Assembly (NCBI GenBank): GCA_002010215.1
Contig: MTMY01000044.1
Location: forward strand, 1 to 42,499
Length of the DNA stretch: 42,499 nucleotides
From: Archaeoglobus sp. JdFR-37
GTDB lineage: Archaea > Halobacteriota > Archaeoglobi > Archaeoglobales > Archaeoglobaceae
Direction of reading: 5' to 3'
How positions within the stretch are numbered: the first letter of the stretch is position 1; the number at the start of each line of letters is the position of its first letter. The position numbers were made by a program, and so were the translations under genes. Positions 7,584 to 16,554 of the stretch are shown here, piece after piece. The notes beneath the pieces were generated by a model, which did not search any database, had not been told where the DNA came from, and worked only from the letters and a program-made list of their open reading frames with translations.

Positions 7584-8467
7584 GCAAATTTACTGGGTTT
7601 ATTAGCATAACATCGCTAGTATTAATAATAGCAGTCCTTTTATCCGTTCCATTTGTTTCACCTGTTTCGGCTGAAGTACCATACTTCCCTATCTCTATAT
7701 ACCCCTCAAATCCCGTGGATGGAGATGTAGTAGAAGTGAGCGTCTCAAACTACAATGATTTAGCAGCAGGTGCAGTATTCGAGTGGTACCACAATGGAAC
7801 TAAGGTCAGAGAAATAGAGAAAACCTTTACAGACACCTTGCTCTCGGATTCATATGTTGTTCAATCGGGTGAGTGGGTAGTTACAGTTTACCTGTATGAC
7901 CGCACCGAGCCTAAACAGCTGATCAATTCGTCAACCATCTCCTTCACCGTTCAACCATCTCCTTCACCAACCCCAACACCCTTTCCAACGCCTACCTCCA
8001 CTCTCACCCCTACTGTTACGCCAACTCCCACTCCCGAATCAACAGTTTCACCTACTACCTCTGGTGGTACCACAGGTGCTGGTGGCGCAGGTGGAGGCGG
8101 ATTTGGTGGGTTTGGTGGAGGTGGAGGCGCTCCTGTAGCCCCACAACCAACATCTACAGCCACACCAACTCCCACACCCACTCCTGCAATTACACCGGCA
8201 ATTACGCCTGCACCATCTGTAACCCAAGAAAAACATGAGAAGACGGGGGTTCAAGAACAGAAGCCGAGTACCCCAGTTCCCAGTGTGAAAGAGACTGAAG
8301 AAGAGAGACCACTGGAAAAACCACCAGTTAACGCCACAGAGAAAAGCATTAATGAGACAGGGGAAACACAGGAATCAACTCCTGAACAGACTTTCAAGAT
8401 ACCTCTTGGAGCTGAAGTTGGGATTCTTGGCCTAATTGTGGCTCTCGTTCTGAGGAAAAGAACATGA
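7574..8467 (+). CDS. Exported protein with Ig-like domain, Pro/Thr stalk, Gly-rich patch and C-terminal anchor
   Basis: 297 aa; an alternative start is Met3 (7580). A signal peptide covers about residues 1-34 (ending VSA). Next is a beta-sandwich-like region of about 95 residues (ISIYPSNPVDGDVVEVSV and following). A low-complexity stalk of TPTP repeats is interrupted by a glycine-rich block (GGAGGGGFGGFGGGGG), then a charged linker and a short terminal hydrophobic segment with a KRT tail. The layout is that of archaeal S-layer-anchored or archaeosortase-type surface proteins, though the exact PGF motif is absent. It overlaps the lipoprotein gene by ten bases and the signal peptidase gene by four. 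Threonines in the stalk are likely sites of glycosylation. Confidence 0.8.
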   Translation: MDMSKFTGFISITSLVLIIAVLLSVPFVSPVSAEVPYFPISIYPSNPVDGDVVEVSVSNYNDLAAGAVFEWYHNGTKVREIEKTFTDTLLSDSYVVQSGEWVVTVYLYDRTEPKQLINSSTISFTVQPSPSPTPTPFPTPTSTLTPTVTPTPTPESTVSPTTSGGTTGAGGAGGGGFGGFGGGGGAPVAPQPTSTATPTPTPTPAITPAITPAPSVTQEKHEKTGVQEQKPSTPVPSVKETEEERPLEKPPVNATEKSINETGETQESTPEQTFKIPLGAEVGILGLIVALVLRKRT

Positions 8468-9180
8468 ACCCGATATTTCCTGTTTTATTATTTTTGTTAT
8501 CTTTTATTATTTTTTCATTCCTCTTTCTGGCCCATCTTATGAGAAAAGGGCTCCTCGTAAGTCTAAGACTAAGACTGGAGCTTCTGTCTGCAAGATCAAG
8601 ACTGGCTGCAAAGCTGTCTGATATCCTCAAACCAAAAAAGAAAGAAGTTTCCGTACTCAGAATAGCTCTTGAACTCGGAGTGTTTTTATTGCTGATCTAC
8701 GCTGCCCTCTCATACAAAGTCTTCTGGGTGGCTGTTGTATCCAACAGTATGTATCCAACCTTTGAAAGGGGAGATATGGTTCTCGTTCAGAGCTTGTTTG
8801 TTGATCCAAGCCCTGGCGACATCGTTATGTTCAACAGACCAGATTTGAATTACCCTGTCACCCACAGGGTTCTGAAAGTTAGTGATAGTAGAATTTATAC
8901 TGGTGGCGATGCATCCGGGCCAGACAGCTTTCCGATTTCAAGGAGAGATGTGATAGGTGAGGCAGTTTTAATCTTTGGGAAACCGGTAGTTCTCAAAGGA
9001 GTTGGGAAGTATTTCATACTTGAAGCGACAGAATTGAGGGATATTGGCCCCTTTGGACAGGAGTATCTCTTTTACAAGAGGCTTGTAGAAACATTCAGAC
9101 AGTATGCGATAGCCATTATAATCATCTCAATTTCACTCTACATCTATCTGGAAGTCAAGGGCAAAAAAGTTAGGATTTAG
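8464..9180 (+). CDS. Archaeal signal peptidase I (Sec11-type) within a surface-protein operon
   Basis: 238 aa, longer at both ends than minimal archaeal signal peptidases. The catalytic serine is in SNSMYPTF (Ser95) and the archaeal/ER-type histidine is in VTHRV (His134), in place of the bacterial lysine. A GGDASGPDS segment near 147-155 supplies the acidic residue. Membrane segments lie at about 4-24, 66-86 and the C-terminal 214-231. The extra N-terminal segment and the basic stretch between 27 and 61 are unusual. It cleaves signal peptides of exported proteins. Its place at the end of an overlapping surface-protein operon suggests dedication to these substrates (inference). It runs convergently into cobA, overlapping by 11 bases. 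Confidence 0.9.
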   Translation: MNPIFPVLLFLLSFIIFSFLFLAHLMRKGLLVSLRLRLELLSARSRLAAKLSDILKPKKKEVSVLRIALELGVFLLLIYAALSYKVFWVAVVSNSMYPTFERGDMVLVQSLFVDPSPGDIVMFNRPDLNYPVTHRVLKVSDSRIYTGGDASGPDSFPISRRDVIGEAVLIFGKPVVLKGVGKYFILEATELRDIGPFGQEYLFYKRLVETFRQYAIAIIIISISLYIYLEVKGKKVRI

Positions 9181-9931
9181 GGTTGTGGAAACATATAAAA
9201 TCCTTTAGTAAATCTCTCAGTTTCACAACATCTCCCACCACTATAACTGCTGGAGGCCTCACACCTTCCTGCTCTGCAATATCTGCAATCTCAGCAAGCC
9301 TTCCAATTACAACCTTCTGCCTCTCAGTCGTTCCGTCCTGAATTATGGCTACAGGCGTGTCAGGGTTTTTTCCGTATCTGATTAGCTTCTCGGTATTCTC
9401 CCGAAGCTTTGAGACGCCCATGAGAATGACAATTGTCGCATTAAGCTTCGCCAGGGCTTCCCAGTTAAGCCTTTCGTTTCCCTTCGCCTCCCTCCCAGTT
9501 ATTATCACAAAAGCTGGATCGCAGTTTCGATGAGTGACAGGAATTCCGGCATAAGCTGGAACGGCAATAGCAGATGTTATACCAGGAACCACTTCAAAGC
9601 GTATTCTGTGCTTCGCCAGATACTCTGCCTCCTCACCGCCTCTGCCGAAAACAAAGGGGTCGCCACCCTTTATCCTTACCACTGTCTTTCCTTTCTTTGC
9701 GTGCTCCACCAGCAGTCTGTTTATCTCATCCTGCCTTTTTTTATGCTGCCCTGCTCTCTTGCCAACATCTATTAGTTCAGCTTTTGTCCTCTTCAGCATT
9801 TCCTTCAAGCCATCTCCAATGAGCTCATCGTAGAGAATTACGTCAGCCTCTCTTATTGCCCTCTCTGCCTTTACGGTCAGAAGTTCTGGATCGCCGGGAC
9901 CAGCTCCCACGAGATAAACCTTACCTGACAC
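9170..9931 (-). CDS. cobA: Uroporphyrinogen-III C-methyltransferase
   Basis: 253 aa, normal for the single-domain SUMT enzyme. It uses S-adenosylmethionine to methylate uroporphyrinogen III at C2 and C7, giving precorrin-2, the branch to sirohaem, F430 or cobalamin. In archaea lacking the classical haem route it also leads to haem through sirohaem (Ahb pathway). Visible motifs are VGAGPGDPELLTV at residues 8-20, RIKGGDPFVFGRGGEE at 86-100, then GITSA and the GIPVTHR segment. Last gene of the heme cluster, ten bases after hemC. There is no fused HemD or sirohydrochlorin domain. Confidence 0.96.
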   Translation of the reverse strand: MSGKVYLVGAGPGDPELLTVKAERAIREADVILYDELIGDGLKEMLKRTKAELIDVGKRAGQHKKRQDEINRLLVEHAKKGKTVVRIKGGDPFVFGRGGEEAEYLAKHRIRFEVVPGITSAIAVPAYAGIPVTHRNCDPAFVIITGREAKGNERLNWEALAKLNATIVILMGVSKLRENTEKLIRYGKNPDTPVAIIQDGTTERQKVVIGRLAEIADIAEQEGVRPPAVIVVGDVVKLRDLLKDFICFHNPKS

Positions 9932-9941
9932 GGCACCACCC

Positions 9942-10838
9942 TTAATCCTTAAATCCTTGAGTCATAACTTTGAGCCTCTCAACAATTCCCGATATCACAT
10001 CATCCTGTTCATCTATACTAAACCTCTCCTCCACCCTCACAGCTATGGCCCCGTCGACGCTGAGTATCTCGCAGAAGGCCTCTATCTTATCGTTGGCAGA
10101 CCTTGCATAAACTCCAGCAGGAACAGCACAGCCTATGCCCAGCTCCCTGATAATCTTTCTCTCAACACTCGCCTCAATCCACGTTTTCTGGTGGTTCATG
10201 AAGCTGACAAGCTCCTCTTCTCCTTCCCTAGTGGCAACAGCAATTATCCCTTGGTTGGCTGATGGGATGAATTCTTCAGGAGGCAATGCAACATAATTTA
10301 CCTCTCTATCAATCCCCAGCCTGATCAACCCAGCCTCAGCTAGAAGAATCGCATCGTAGAGTCCCTCATTCAGCTTCCTTAGTCTCGTATCTACATTTCC
10401 TCTCAGGTTCTCTATGATGAAGTCTCTTCTGTGCCGAATAAGCTGGGCCCTCCTTCTAAGGCTCGAGGTGCCGATTTTCGCTCCAAGCCCCATCTCATCA
10501 GGCCCTCTCCCATCAGCAGTTATGAAGGCATCACAGGGGCTTTCTCTCTCCAGAACCGCTGCTACTACAGTTCCTTCTAACCTCTGGCTGGGGACATCCT
10601 TCAGGCTGTGGACTGCTATGTCAATCTCCCTTCTTGCAAGAGCCTCATCAATAGCCCTCACAAAAGCTCCAATTCCCTTGAACTCATGTAAAGGGCAATC
10701 TTTCATTATGTCTCCCGATGTCTTGATTATCTTCAGCTCCACCTCATAACCCTCTTTCCTAAGCTTATCCACCACTTTCTGTGTCTGAGCCAGAGCGAGC
10801 TTGCTTCCTCTGCTTCCCACTACAACCCTTTCAGGCAT
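9942..10838 (-). CDS. hemC: Porphobilinogen deaminase (hydroxymethylbilane synthase)
   Basis: 298 aa from the Met at 10838, giving the family start [16 protein letters not shown] longer frame to 10901 would add 21 residues inside hemL and lacks family character. It joins four porphobilinogens into hydroxymethylbilane. The dipyrromethane cofactor cysteine is in GIGCAVPAG (Cys237), the catalytic aspartate in HSLKDVP (Asp81), and the arginine-rich [10 protein letters not shown] segment is present. The start lies inside the end of hemL (19-base overlap), so translation is probably coupled. The product needs HemD, which is not in this window, to become uroporphyrinogen III. Confidence 0.95.
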   Translation of the reverse strand: MPERVVVGSRGSKLALAQTQKVVDKLRKEGYEVELKIIKTSGDIMKDCPLHEFKGIGAFVRAIDEALARREIDIAVHSLKDVPSQRLEGTVVAAVLERESPCDAFITADGRGPDEMGLGAKIGTSSLRRRAQLIRHRRDFIIENLRGNVDTRLRKLNEGLYDAILLAEAGLIRLGIDREVNYVALPPEEFIPSANQGIIAVATREGEEELVSFMNHQKTWIEASVERKIIRELGIGCAVPAGVYARSANDKIEAFCEILSVDGAIAVRVEERFSIDEQDDVISGIVERLKVMTQGFKD

Positions 10839-12115
10839 TCTCCAACCGCCTCTATGGTCTTTTCTGCATCCTCTTGAGTATGGGCTGTGCTCACGAAACA
10901 CGTCTCATACTGAGAGGGTGGGAAGAACACACCTCTTTCTAGGAGCTTCCAGAAGAGCTTTATGAAGGCATCCTTATCAAGCTTCAGAGCTTCGCTGTAG
11001 TTTGAAGGCTTATCACCCAGATACAGACAGAACATTGAGGCAATCCACTCGACGTCAGCCTTAATATTGGAATCTGCTATCTGATCAGCCAAACCCCTGC
11101 CTATCGCTTCAGTTAAGCTGGCGAGAGCAGGATAAACGTTATTCTCCTTTAGGAATTTGACGGTAGCATAACCCGCTGACAGACTCAAAGGATTGCCGCT
11201 GAATGTTCCCGCATGATAAACACTACCGGCTGGAGCCAGATTCTCCATTATCTCCCTCTTCCCGCCAACGATGCCTATTGGTAATCCGCCTCCAGCAATT
11301 TTTCCAAGGGTTGTAAGGTCTGCTTCAACACCGTAATACTCTTGGGCTCCGCCCAGCGAAAGCCTGAAACCGGTTATGACCTCGTCGAATATTAGAACCA
11401 CATCGTTTTCCTCTGTTATCTTTCTGACCTCTTTAAGGTAGCCCTCCTCTGGCAGTATCAGGCTGGAATTACCCATCACTGGTTCGAGGATTAGAGTCGC
11501 AACCTCCTCCCGATTCTTTTCTAAGACCTCTGAAAGAGCTTCAATATCGTTATATGGAACCTGAAGGGTGTTCTTTACGAAGTCTGCAGGGATGCCGGCA
11601 GAGTTGGGAATCCCATGGGTCGTAGCACCACTCCCTGCCTTAACCAGCACTGCATCATGGGCTCCATGGAAGCTGCCCTCAACCTTCACAATTTTGTCCC
11701 TACCGGTAAATCCTCTAGCGAGTCTAAGGGCCGTCATTGTTGCCTCGCTACCAGTATTGGCGAACCTGACCATGTTTATGCTGCTGAAGATGGATGTTAT
11801 GAGCCTCGCAAACTCAATTTCTAGTTCAATAGGCGTGCCGTAAATCCAGCCCTTTTCGATGGACCCCTCTATTGCTTTTTTCACAGCATCGTTACCATGT
11901 CCCAGAATAAGGGGACCATAGGCCATGCAGTAATCTATATACTCATTTCCGTCCACATCAACAATTTTCGAGCCTCTTGCATGGGATGTGTAGAAGGGAA
12001 AGGGTTTTATTGCCCTTACAGGACTGCTCACACCTCCCGGCATTAGACTAACAGCCTCTTCATAAAGCCTTCTTGAGTTATTCCACCTTGATTGATTCAA
12101 TTCTTCCTGCATCAA
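10820..12115 (-). CDS. hemL: Glutamate-1-semialdehyde 2,1-aminomutase
   Basis: 431 aa, normal length. It converts glutamate-1-semialdehyde to 5-aminolevulinate, the second step of the C5 route. It is a class III PLP aminotransferase. The Schiff-base lysine is in [10 protein letters not shown] (Lys272), the aspartate that contacts the pyridine nitrogen is in [11 protein letters not shown] (Asp244), and the family start [14 protein letters not shown] and the [12 protein letters not shown] phosphate-binding segment are present. Its start overlaps the hemB stop by four bases (ATGA). The start could be Met1 or Met2. Confidence 0.97.
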   Translation of the reverse strand: MMQEELNQSRWNNSRRLYEEAVSLMPGGVSSPVRAIKPFPFYTSHARGSKIVDVDGNEYIDYCMAYGPLILGHGNDAVKKAIEGSIEKGWIYGTPIELEIEFARLITSIFSSINMVRFANTGSEATMTALRLARGFTGRDKIVKVEGSFHGAHDAVLVKAGSGATTHGIPNSAGIPADFVKNTLQVPYNDIEALSEVLEKNREEVATLILEPVMGNSSLILPEEGYLKEVRKITEENDVVLIFDEVITGFRLSLGGAQEYYGVEADLTTLGKIAGGGLPIGIVGGKREIMENLAPAGSVYHAGTFSGNPLSLSAGYATVKFLKENNVYPALASLTEAIGRGLADQIADSNIKADVEWIASMFCLYLGDKPSNYSEALKLDKDAFIKLFWKLLERGVFFPPSQYETCFVSTAHTQEDAEKTIEAVGECLKGL

Positions 12116-13119
12116 ATTCCCCCCGCTTCACCCGTTTCACTCAGCATTTCGGCAATCTCCTTTGCATGGTAGGTGAGGATTAAGTCTGCTCCTGCCCTTT
12201 TAATTGCAACAAGTATTTCGTAGGCTATCTGCTTTCCATCCAGCCACCCCATCTTTTCCGCAGCTTTGACCATGCTATATTCCCCGCTGACGTTATAGGC
12301 TGCTGTAGGCATCCTGAATTTCTCCTTTACCCTCCAAATAATGTCAAGATATGCAAGGGCAGGCTTGACCATAATTATGTCTGCTCCCTCCCGAATGTCT
12401 AACTCAACTTCTCTAAGCGCTTCGCTGCCGTTATGTATGTCCATCTGATAACTCCTCCTATCTCCAAAGGAATAACCGCTCTCTGCAGCCTCTCTGAAGG
12501 GTGAGTAAAAAGAAGAGGCGTATTTTGCTGCATAGCTCATGATTGCTATGTCTGTAAACCCTTCAGCGTCCAGAGCACTTCGTATAGCCTGAACCATCCC
12601 ATCCATCATGCCTGAAGGGGCAACTATGTCTGCACCAGCCTCCGCATGACTTACAGCGATTTTGCCCAGAACTGGCAGGGTTTCATCGTTCAGAATCTGC
12701 TGATCCTTCACTATCCCGCAGTGGCCGTGGGTGGTGTATTCGCACATGCACACATCTGTAATTACAACAGCATCGCTGTGCTGCTTCTTTATCTCTCTCA
12801 CAGCCCTCTGAACAACTCCATCCTTATCGTAAGCTGATGAGGCAACTTCATCTTTATGGGAAGGTATGCCGAAGAGGATGAAGGCTTTCAGGCCAAGTTC
12901 CATGGCCTTCCCCACCTCATTGGCAACAGCAGCAATGGGGAGTCTGGAATAGCCGGGCATTGAAGCAATTTCCATTGGCTTCGAAATGTTTTCATCCACA
13001 AAAATTGGCATTATCAGATCTTCAACCTCAAGTTTTGCTTCTCTGAACAGGGGCCTTAAGCTGTCTTTCCGCAGCCTCCTCATTCTCAAAATCGGAAATT
13101 TCAAAATCTTCACCTCCAA
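12112..13119 (-). CDS. hemB: 5-Aminolevulinate dehydratase (porphobilinogen synthase)
   Basis: 335 aa. It condenses two 5-aminolevulinates to porphobilinogen. The zinc-binding cysteines are in [14 protein letters not shown] (Cys124, Cys126, Cys134), so this is the zinc-dependent type. The two catalytic lysines are Lys199 (SYAAKYAS) and Lys252 (IMVKPALAY). The family N-terminus FPxxRMRRLR is present just after the chosen start, which supports Met1 even though it makes a 92-base overlap with the end of hemA. Met13 (13083) would cut the overlap to 56 bases. Confidence 0.96.
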   Translation of the reverse strand: MEVKILKFPILRMRRLRKDSLRPLFREAKLEVEDLIMPIFVDENISKPMEIASMPGYSRLPIAAVANEVGKAMELGLKAFILFGIPSHKDEVASSAYDKDGVVQRAVREIKKQHSDAVVITDVCMCEYTTHGHCGIVKDQQILNDETLPVLGKIAVSHAEAGADIVAPSGMMDGMVQAIRSALDAEGFTDIAIMSYAAKYASSFYSPFREAAESGYSFGDRRSYQMDIHNGSEALREVELDIREGADIIMVKPALAYLDIIWRVKEKFRMPTAAYNVSGEYSMVKAAEKMGWLDGKQIAYEILVAIKRAGADLILTYHAKEIAEMLSETGEAGGI

Positions 13120-14341
13120 AAAGGTAATGAACTGCTTCGATAACCTCTGACCTGCCGTTTCTTGCAGCGTCTCTCAGCCTCACGGTTGGGGACCTGAGAA
13201 ACTTCTTGATGAGGGAGTTGGCAAAGCTCTCAAGCAGTGGTAGTGATGATTCGTCCACGTCATATTTCGCTTTTAATTTGTTGTAAAGTTCAATTACCTC
13301 CTCTTTCTTCACAACTTCAGCCCGGGCATAGAGAAGATGAATTGCTGAATCAGCCTTAATATCCTTTAATTTCATTTTGAGGTGTTCCAACTCCTCGGCA
13401 ATTATCTTTTCAGCCTTTTTCGCCTCTTTCAACCTTTTTCTCAGGTTTTCCTGACTTATGGCCCTGAGATCATCAATGGTGTATAGCGTAACTCCTTCAA
13501 CTTGGGCGACACTCTCCTCAACATCTCTGGGTAGAGCTATGTCGATTATGAGGAGAGGCCCGTTCTTCACTTTCATAACCCTCTCAACAACATCTCTGGT
13601 GATTATATAGTGGGGAGCAGAGGTGGCGGATATGACCACATCGCATGAGACCATGTAGCGTTCTAAGTTGTCGTATCTAACGGCTCTCCCTCCAACCTCT
13701 TCAGCCAGTTTGACGGCTCTGTGGAAGGTTCTATTTGCTACAAAGACTGCTTTCGTCTCTTTGTGAGCTATAGCCCTGGCAACCAGACTTCCCATCTCTC
13801 CAGCTCCGATGATGAGGACCTCTTTTTCGTGAAGAGAGCCAAGAGTTTTCTCTGCCAGCTCCACCGCAGCAGAACCTATGGACACCGACCCCTTATTGAT
13901 TTTTGTCTGATTTCTTACCTTCTTACCCACCTGTATTGCTTTCACAAAAACAACGTCAAGAATTTCCCCGATACCACCATACTCCTTGCTCAGATTGTAG
14001 AAGTACTTTACCTGCCCGAGGATCTGGTCTTCTCCAACCATCATGGATTCAAGGCCAGATGCAACCCTCAAAATGTGCTCTAGGCACTTTTCATCCTTAT
14101 GTATTTCAATGATCCTCTCAGATACCCCCATACGCATGGCAAAATTACGCAGGGTTTTTTCAGTCTCCGTCCCCACTACATAAACCTCAACCCGATTGCA
14201 TGTCATGAGGACGGCGCATTCCTTTATGTTAGGTATTGAAAGAATTCTCTCGATCAGACTCCTGTAATCTCCATGCCATGCTCTCTGGATCTCGTTTATG
14301 GAAGCTTTTTTGTGAGAAATGACTAGGTTAGCAATCTCCAT
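13028..14341 (-). CDS. hemA: Glutamyl-tRNA reductase
   Basis: 437 aa. It reduces glutamyl-tRNA(Glu) with NADPH to glutamate-1-semialdehyde, the committed and usually regulated step of the C5 pathway. The nucleophilic cysteine is in [10 protein letters not shown] (Cys48). The [17 protein letters not shown] signature follows, then a Rossmann motif [12 protein letters not shown] and a C-terminal dimerisation helix region. It begins 12 bases after the DUF1614 gene. The C-terminal tail after GGEDFEI is divergent and is the part that overlaps hemB, so its sequence is constrained by the second reading frame. Confidence 0.96.
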   Translation of the reverse strand: MEIANLVISHKKASINEIQRAWHGDYRSLIERILSIPNIKECAVLMTCNRVEVYVVGTETEKTLRNFAMRMGVSERIIEIHKDEKCLEHILRVASGLESMMVGEDQILGQVKYFYNLSKEYGGIGEILDVVFVKAIQVGKKVRNQTKINKGSVSIGSAAVELAEKTLGSLHEKEVLIIGAGEMGSLVARAIAHKETKAVFVANRTFHRAVKLAEEVGGRAVRYDNLERYMVSCDVVISATSAPHYIITRDVVERVMKVKNGPLLIIDIALPRDVEESVAQVEGVTLYTIDDLRAISQENLRKRLKEAKKAEKIIAEELEHLKMKLKDIKADSAIHLLYARAEVVKKEEVIELYNKLKAKYDVDESSLPLLESFANSLIKKFLRSPTVRLRDAARNGRSEVIEAVHYLFGGEDFEISDFENEEAAERQLKAPVQRSKT

Positions 14342-14353
14342 TTTTCCACCTTT

Positions 14354-15160
14354 TCAGCGTGAATTTCTTTTCATCAATCTGAATACTCCTGTTTTTATCT
14401 TTTGCCCCTTCCTTCTCCTTATTATGACATTTGGATTTCCGAAAATGTCGTCTATTTTCCACTCCACAACGTCCTCATGCCTTGAAAGCTCTTTAACACC
14501 TTCAAATGGGTTGAGAAAGTCGAAATACTCATAATCGTCCTCTTCCCGTGTTCTTCTGATAACTAATGCTCCAAGGTCAAGGATGACTGCCAAAAGGGAT
14601 ACGACAAATATGGCATCAAGGACTCCGCCACCACCCATTGTAAAGCGGAGGGATGAAGAAAAATCCATAAATGCTGGTAGATTTGCAATATCCGCTCCTA
14701 TTATGACACCCATGCTCCCTGTAGAATAGGCTATTGGCCCCATTTCCTTACTACTTTGTGAAACGTAAAGAGAATACAGAGATGTTACAATGACAATAAC
14801 TAAGACATTGTTAACAAGGACACCGAAGTGGCTTGGAGAGGAGCTGGAATAGACTACGAATGATACAATGAAAATCCCCACCAATGTCTTTGTTATAGGT
14901 GCCCGCCTCGAAGAAAGAAATCGAATCGTGAGGGAAAGCGGGATAAGGAACCCGGCAACATCAATGTAGACATCGAGATTGTATATTTCACCGATGTGGA
15001 GCGGCTTAAGAAAGTAATCTACTAGAAACGGTAGGATAAGGATCGAAAAGGTTTCTGCTGGTGTAAAACCAATTTCTTGGAAGAGGCGGAAAAAGTAAGG
15101 AAACAGCAAAGCTATGACTAAAGTAAGGAGGGAAACCAAGAATAAAAACCCGTGTTCCAT
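14354..15160 (-). CDS. DUF1614-type polytopic membrane protein at the head of the heme operon
   Basis: 268 aa with about six or seven hydrophobic segments between residues 5 and 205 and a charged cytoplasmic tail of about 65 residues. Recognisable DUF1614 features are AYSTGSMGVIIGADIANL and the GGGGVLDAIF segment. The function of the family is not known to me. It is 12 bases upstream of hemA on the same strand and is very probably co-transcribed. Many archaea carry a sirohydrochlorin-processing gene near hemA; here this membrane protein takes that spot. A role in tetrapyrrole or metal handling is only suggested by position. Confidence 0.8.
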   Translation of the reverse strand: MEHGFLFLVSLLTLVIALLFPYFFRLFQEIGFTPAETFSILILPFLVDYFLKPLHIGEIYNLDVYIDVAGFLIPLSLTIRFLSSRRAPITKTLVGIFIVSFVVYSSSSPSHFGVLVNNVLVIVIVTSLYSLYVSQSSKEMGPIAYSTGSMGVIIGADIANLPAFMDFSSSLRFTMGGGGVLDAIFVVSLLAVILDLGALVIRRTREEDDYEYFDFLNPFEGVKELSRHEDVVEWKIDDIFGNPNVIIRRRKGQKIKTGVFRLMKRNSR

Positions 15161-15219
15161 AAATGCATGAGATAGAAATTGTTTTTTAAATTTTGGAAGA
15201 AAAAGTTGGTATTCTAATT

Positions 15220-15402
15220 TTAGCTCTTAACTCCAACTATGCTCTTAGGCGACCTTGCAATTCTTCTCCTTTTCTTACCATCGGACGTATATTTCTGATT
15301 TGGCCCGGGCTTCTTATAATTCTGATACTTTGGAGGTACAAGCCTGGTCTGACCCTTTCTTCCCTTTATCTTAACCCACTGGGTTGTCCCTGTCTTACCC
15401 AT
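15220..15402 (-). CDS. Small basic archaeal protein (DUF5350-like)
   Basis: 60 aa, strongly basic (K and R throughout), starting MGKTGTTQWVKIKGRKGQTR and carrying a PPKYQNYKKPGP centre and a GKKRRRIARS segment. I recall similar short proteins of unknown function across methanogens and Archaeoglobales. The charge suggests RNA or ribosome binding. It stands alone between the DUF1614 gene and the CBS regulator, with AT-rich gaps on both sides. Plus-strand frames here are out of keeping with the region's gene pattern. Confidence 0.75.
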   Translation of the reverse strand: MGKTGTTQWVKIKGRKGQTRLVPPKYQNYKKPGPNQKYTSDGKKRRRIARSPKSIVGVKS

Positions 15403-15441
15403 GTTATTCCCCCAATGTTGAAGAATTTAAAAATATTTTCC

Positions 15442-16335
15442 TCAGCTCACCTGATCAGGGGCAAGCTTCTTTAGGATTTTCTGATCAGTTATAACTCCTA
15501 CAGGTTTCCCTCTGTCTGCCACAACCAGCAATCTGACGTCCTCATCTTTCATAAGCCGAAGAGCTTCTCTCAGCGTTGTATCCTTGTCAACAATAACTAT
15601 CTTAGGCCTCATGACTTCCCTTACACTCGCATCCAGCTTACCCTCTGCCAGAGCCTTTGCAACGTGATCGAGGGTAAAGATTCCAACAAGCTTCCCATTC
15701 TCCTTGACAGGCATGCAGTAGATTCCTCGCTCAGCTAGCTTCTTTGCAGCTTCCTTCACCTTCTCTTCAGCCTCAACGGATATCACAGGAGAGGACATGT
15801 GCTCTCCTACCCTGTCCTTTGGCAACGCTACAATCTTGTCAATCTCCAGAACTATTGAGTTCTCTGTGTCATCCCTACCAACGACTCTCCCATAAACCAT
15901 CAGCTCATTGACGGGGGTTGGGCCCACAATGACCTTATCCCCAGGATTGATGCGCTTGATGTCGCCAACGATTCTAACCCTTGCCTGACACACCTCAGGA
16001 TGGCTGAGAGATGGCATGTCAATTTCTTCTGCAGAGAGATCTTCCACAGGCTCGTCATTGATCATAATGGGTACTCTCACAGCCTCTTCGGGTTTTGTTA
16101 TTGAGAGTAATTCGTAGGCTTTGGATGTTGGTCTATATCCACCCTTTGGCCCTGGAACACCTTCAACTAACCCCAAAGCTCGTAGTGCCTGCATTTGATT
16201 TCTTACCGTACCCGGGTTTCTGTTTATCAGCTCTGCAATCTCTTCACCTTTAATAGATGATCCTCCCTTTTTCTTGTATAGAGTAATCAGCGCGTAGAGT
16301 ATATCCTTCTGAATTTGAGTCAAGTCTAGCTCCAT
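15442..16335 (-). CDS. Winged-helix transcriptional regulator with two CBS domains
   Basis: 297 aa from the Met at 16335, which follows a strong Shine-Dalgarno sequence (GGAGGGAAGGA); the frame upstream adds 33 residues without homology and is rejected. Residues about 1-80 form a winged helix (GEEIAELINRNPGTVRNQMQALRALGLVEG). A middle beta domain of about 100 residues (with RINPGDKVIVGPTPVNELMV) follows, then a CBS pair from about 188 to the end (MSSPVISVEAEEKVKEA; VMRPKIVIVDKDTTLREAL). CBS pairs bind adenosyl ligands such as AMP, ATP or SAM, so the protein is likely an energy- or nucleotide-sensing regulator. Targets are unknown. Confidence 0.88.
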   Translation of the reverse strand: MELDLTQIQKDILYALITLYKKKGGSSIKGEEIAELINRNPGTVRNQMQALRALGLVEGVPGPKGGYRPTSKAYELLSITKPEEAVRVPIMINDEPVEDLSAEEIDMPSLSHPEVCQARVRIVGDIKRINPGDKVIVGPTPVNELMVYGRVVGRDDTENSIVLEIDKIVALPKDRVGEHMSSPVISVEAEEKVKEAAKKLAERGIYCMPVKENGKLVGIFTLDHVAKALAEGKLDASVREVMRPKIVIVDKDTTLREALRLMKDEDVRLLVVADRGKPVGVITDQKILKKLAPDQVS

Positions 16336-16554
16336 ATTCCTTCCCTCCAACAATTTAGTAAGGATTAAAGATATGAGTATAAATAATTTTCCTCCTTCAA
16401 CTTCCTTCTTTTTTCCAGAGCTTGTGTTTGCCAAGCTGACGCAGCGATCAAGAGAACGAATGAATTTAATGAAAAATCTTATAAATTTAATGATGTTTTA
16501 AAATAATTAATTGTTATGGATTAAGCTTTTAACCCTGCTGGACTCTTTCCCTTG

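Noticed and set aside
7960-8220. Possible tandem repeat array in DNA
   Set aside because: It is imperfect TPTP/Gly coding sequence in a surface stalk, without a regular repeat unit; not a CRISPR or satellite.
7951-8254. Gly/Val/Arg/Cys-rich minus-strand frames
   Set aside because: They are the reverse complement of the low-complexity Pro/Thr/Gly stalk of the exported protein on the plus strand.
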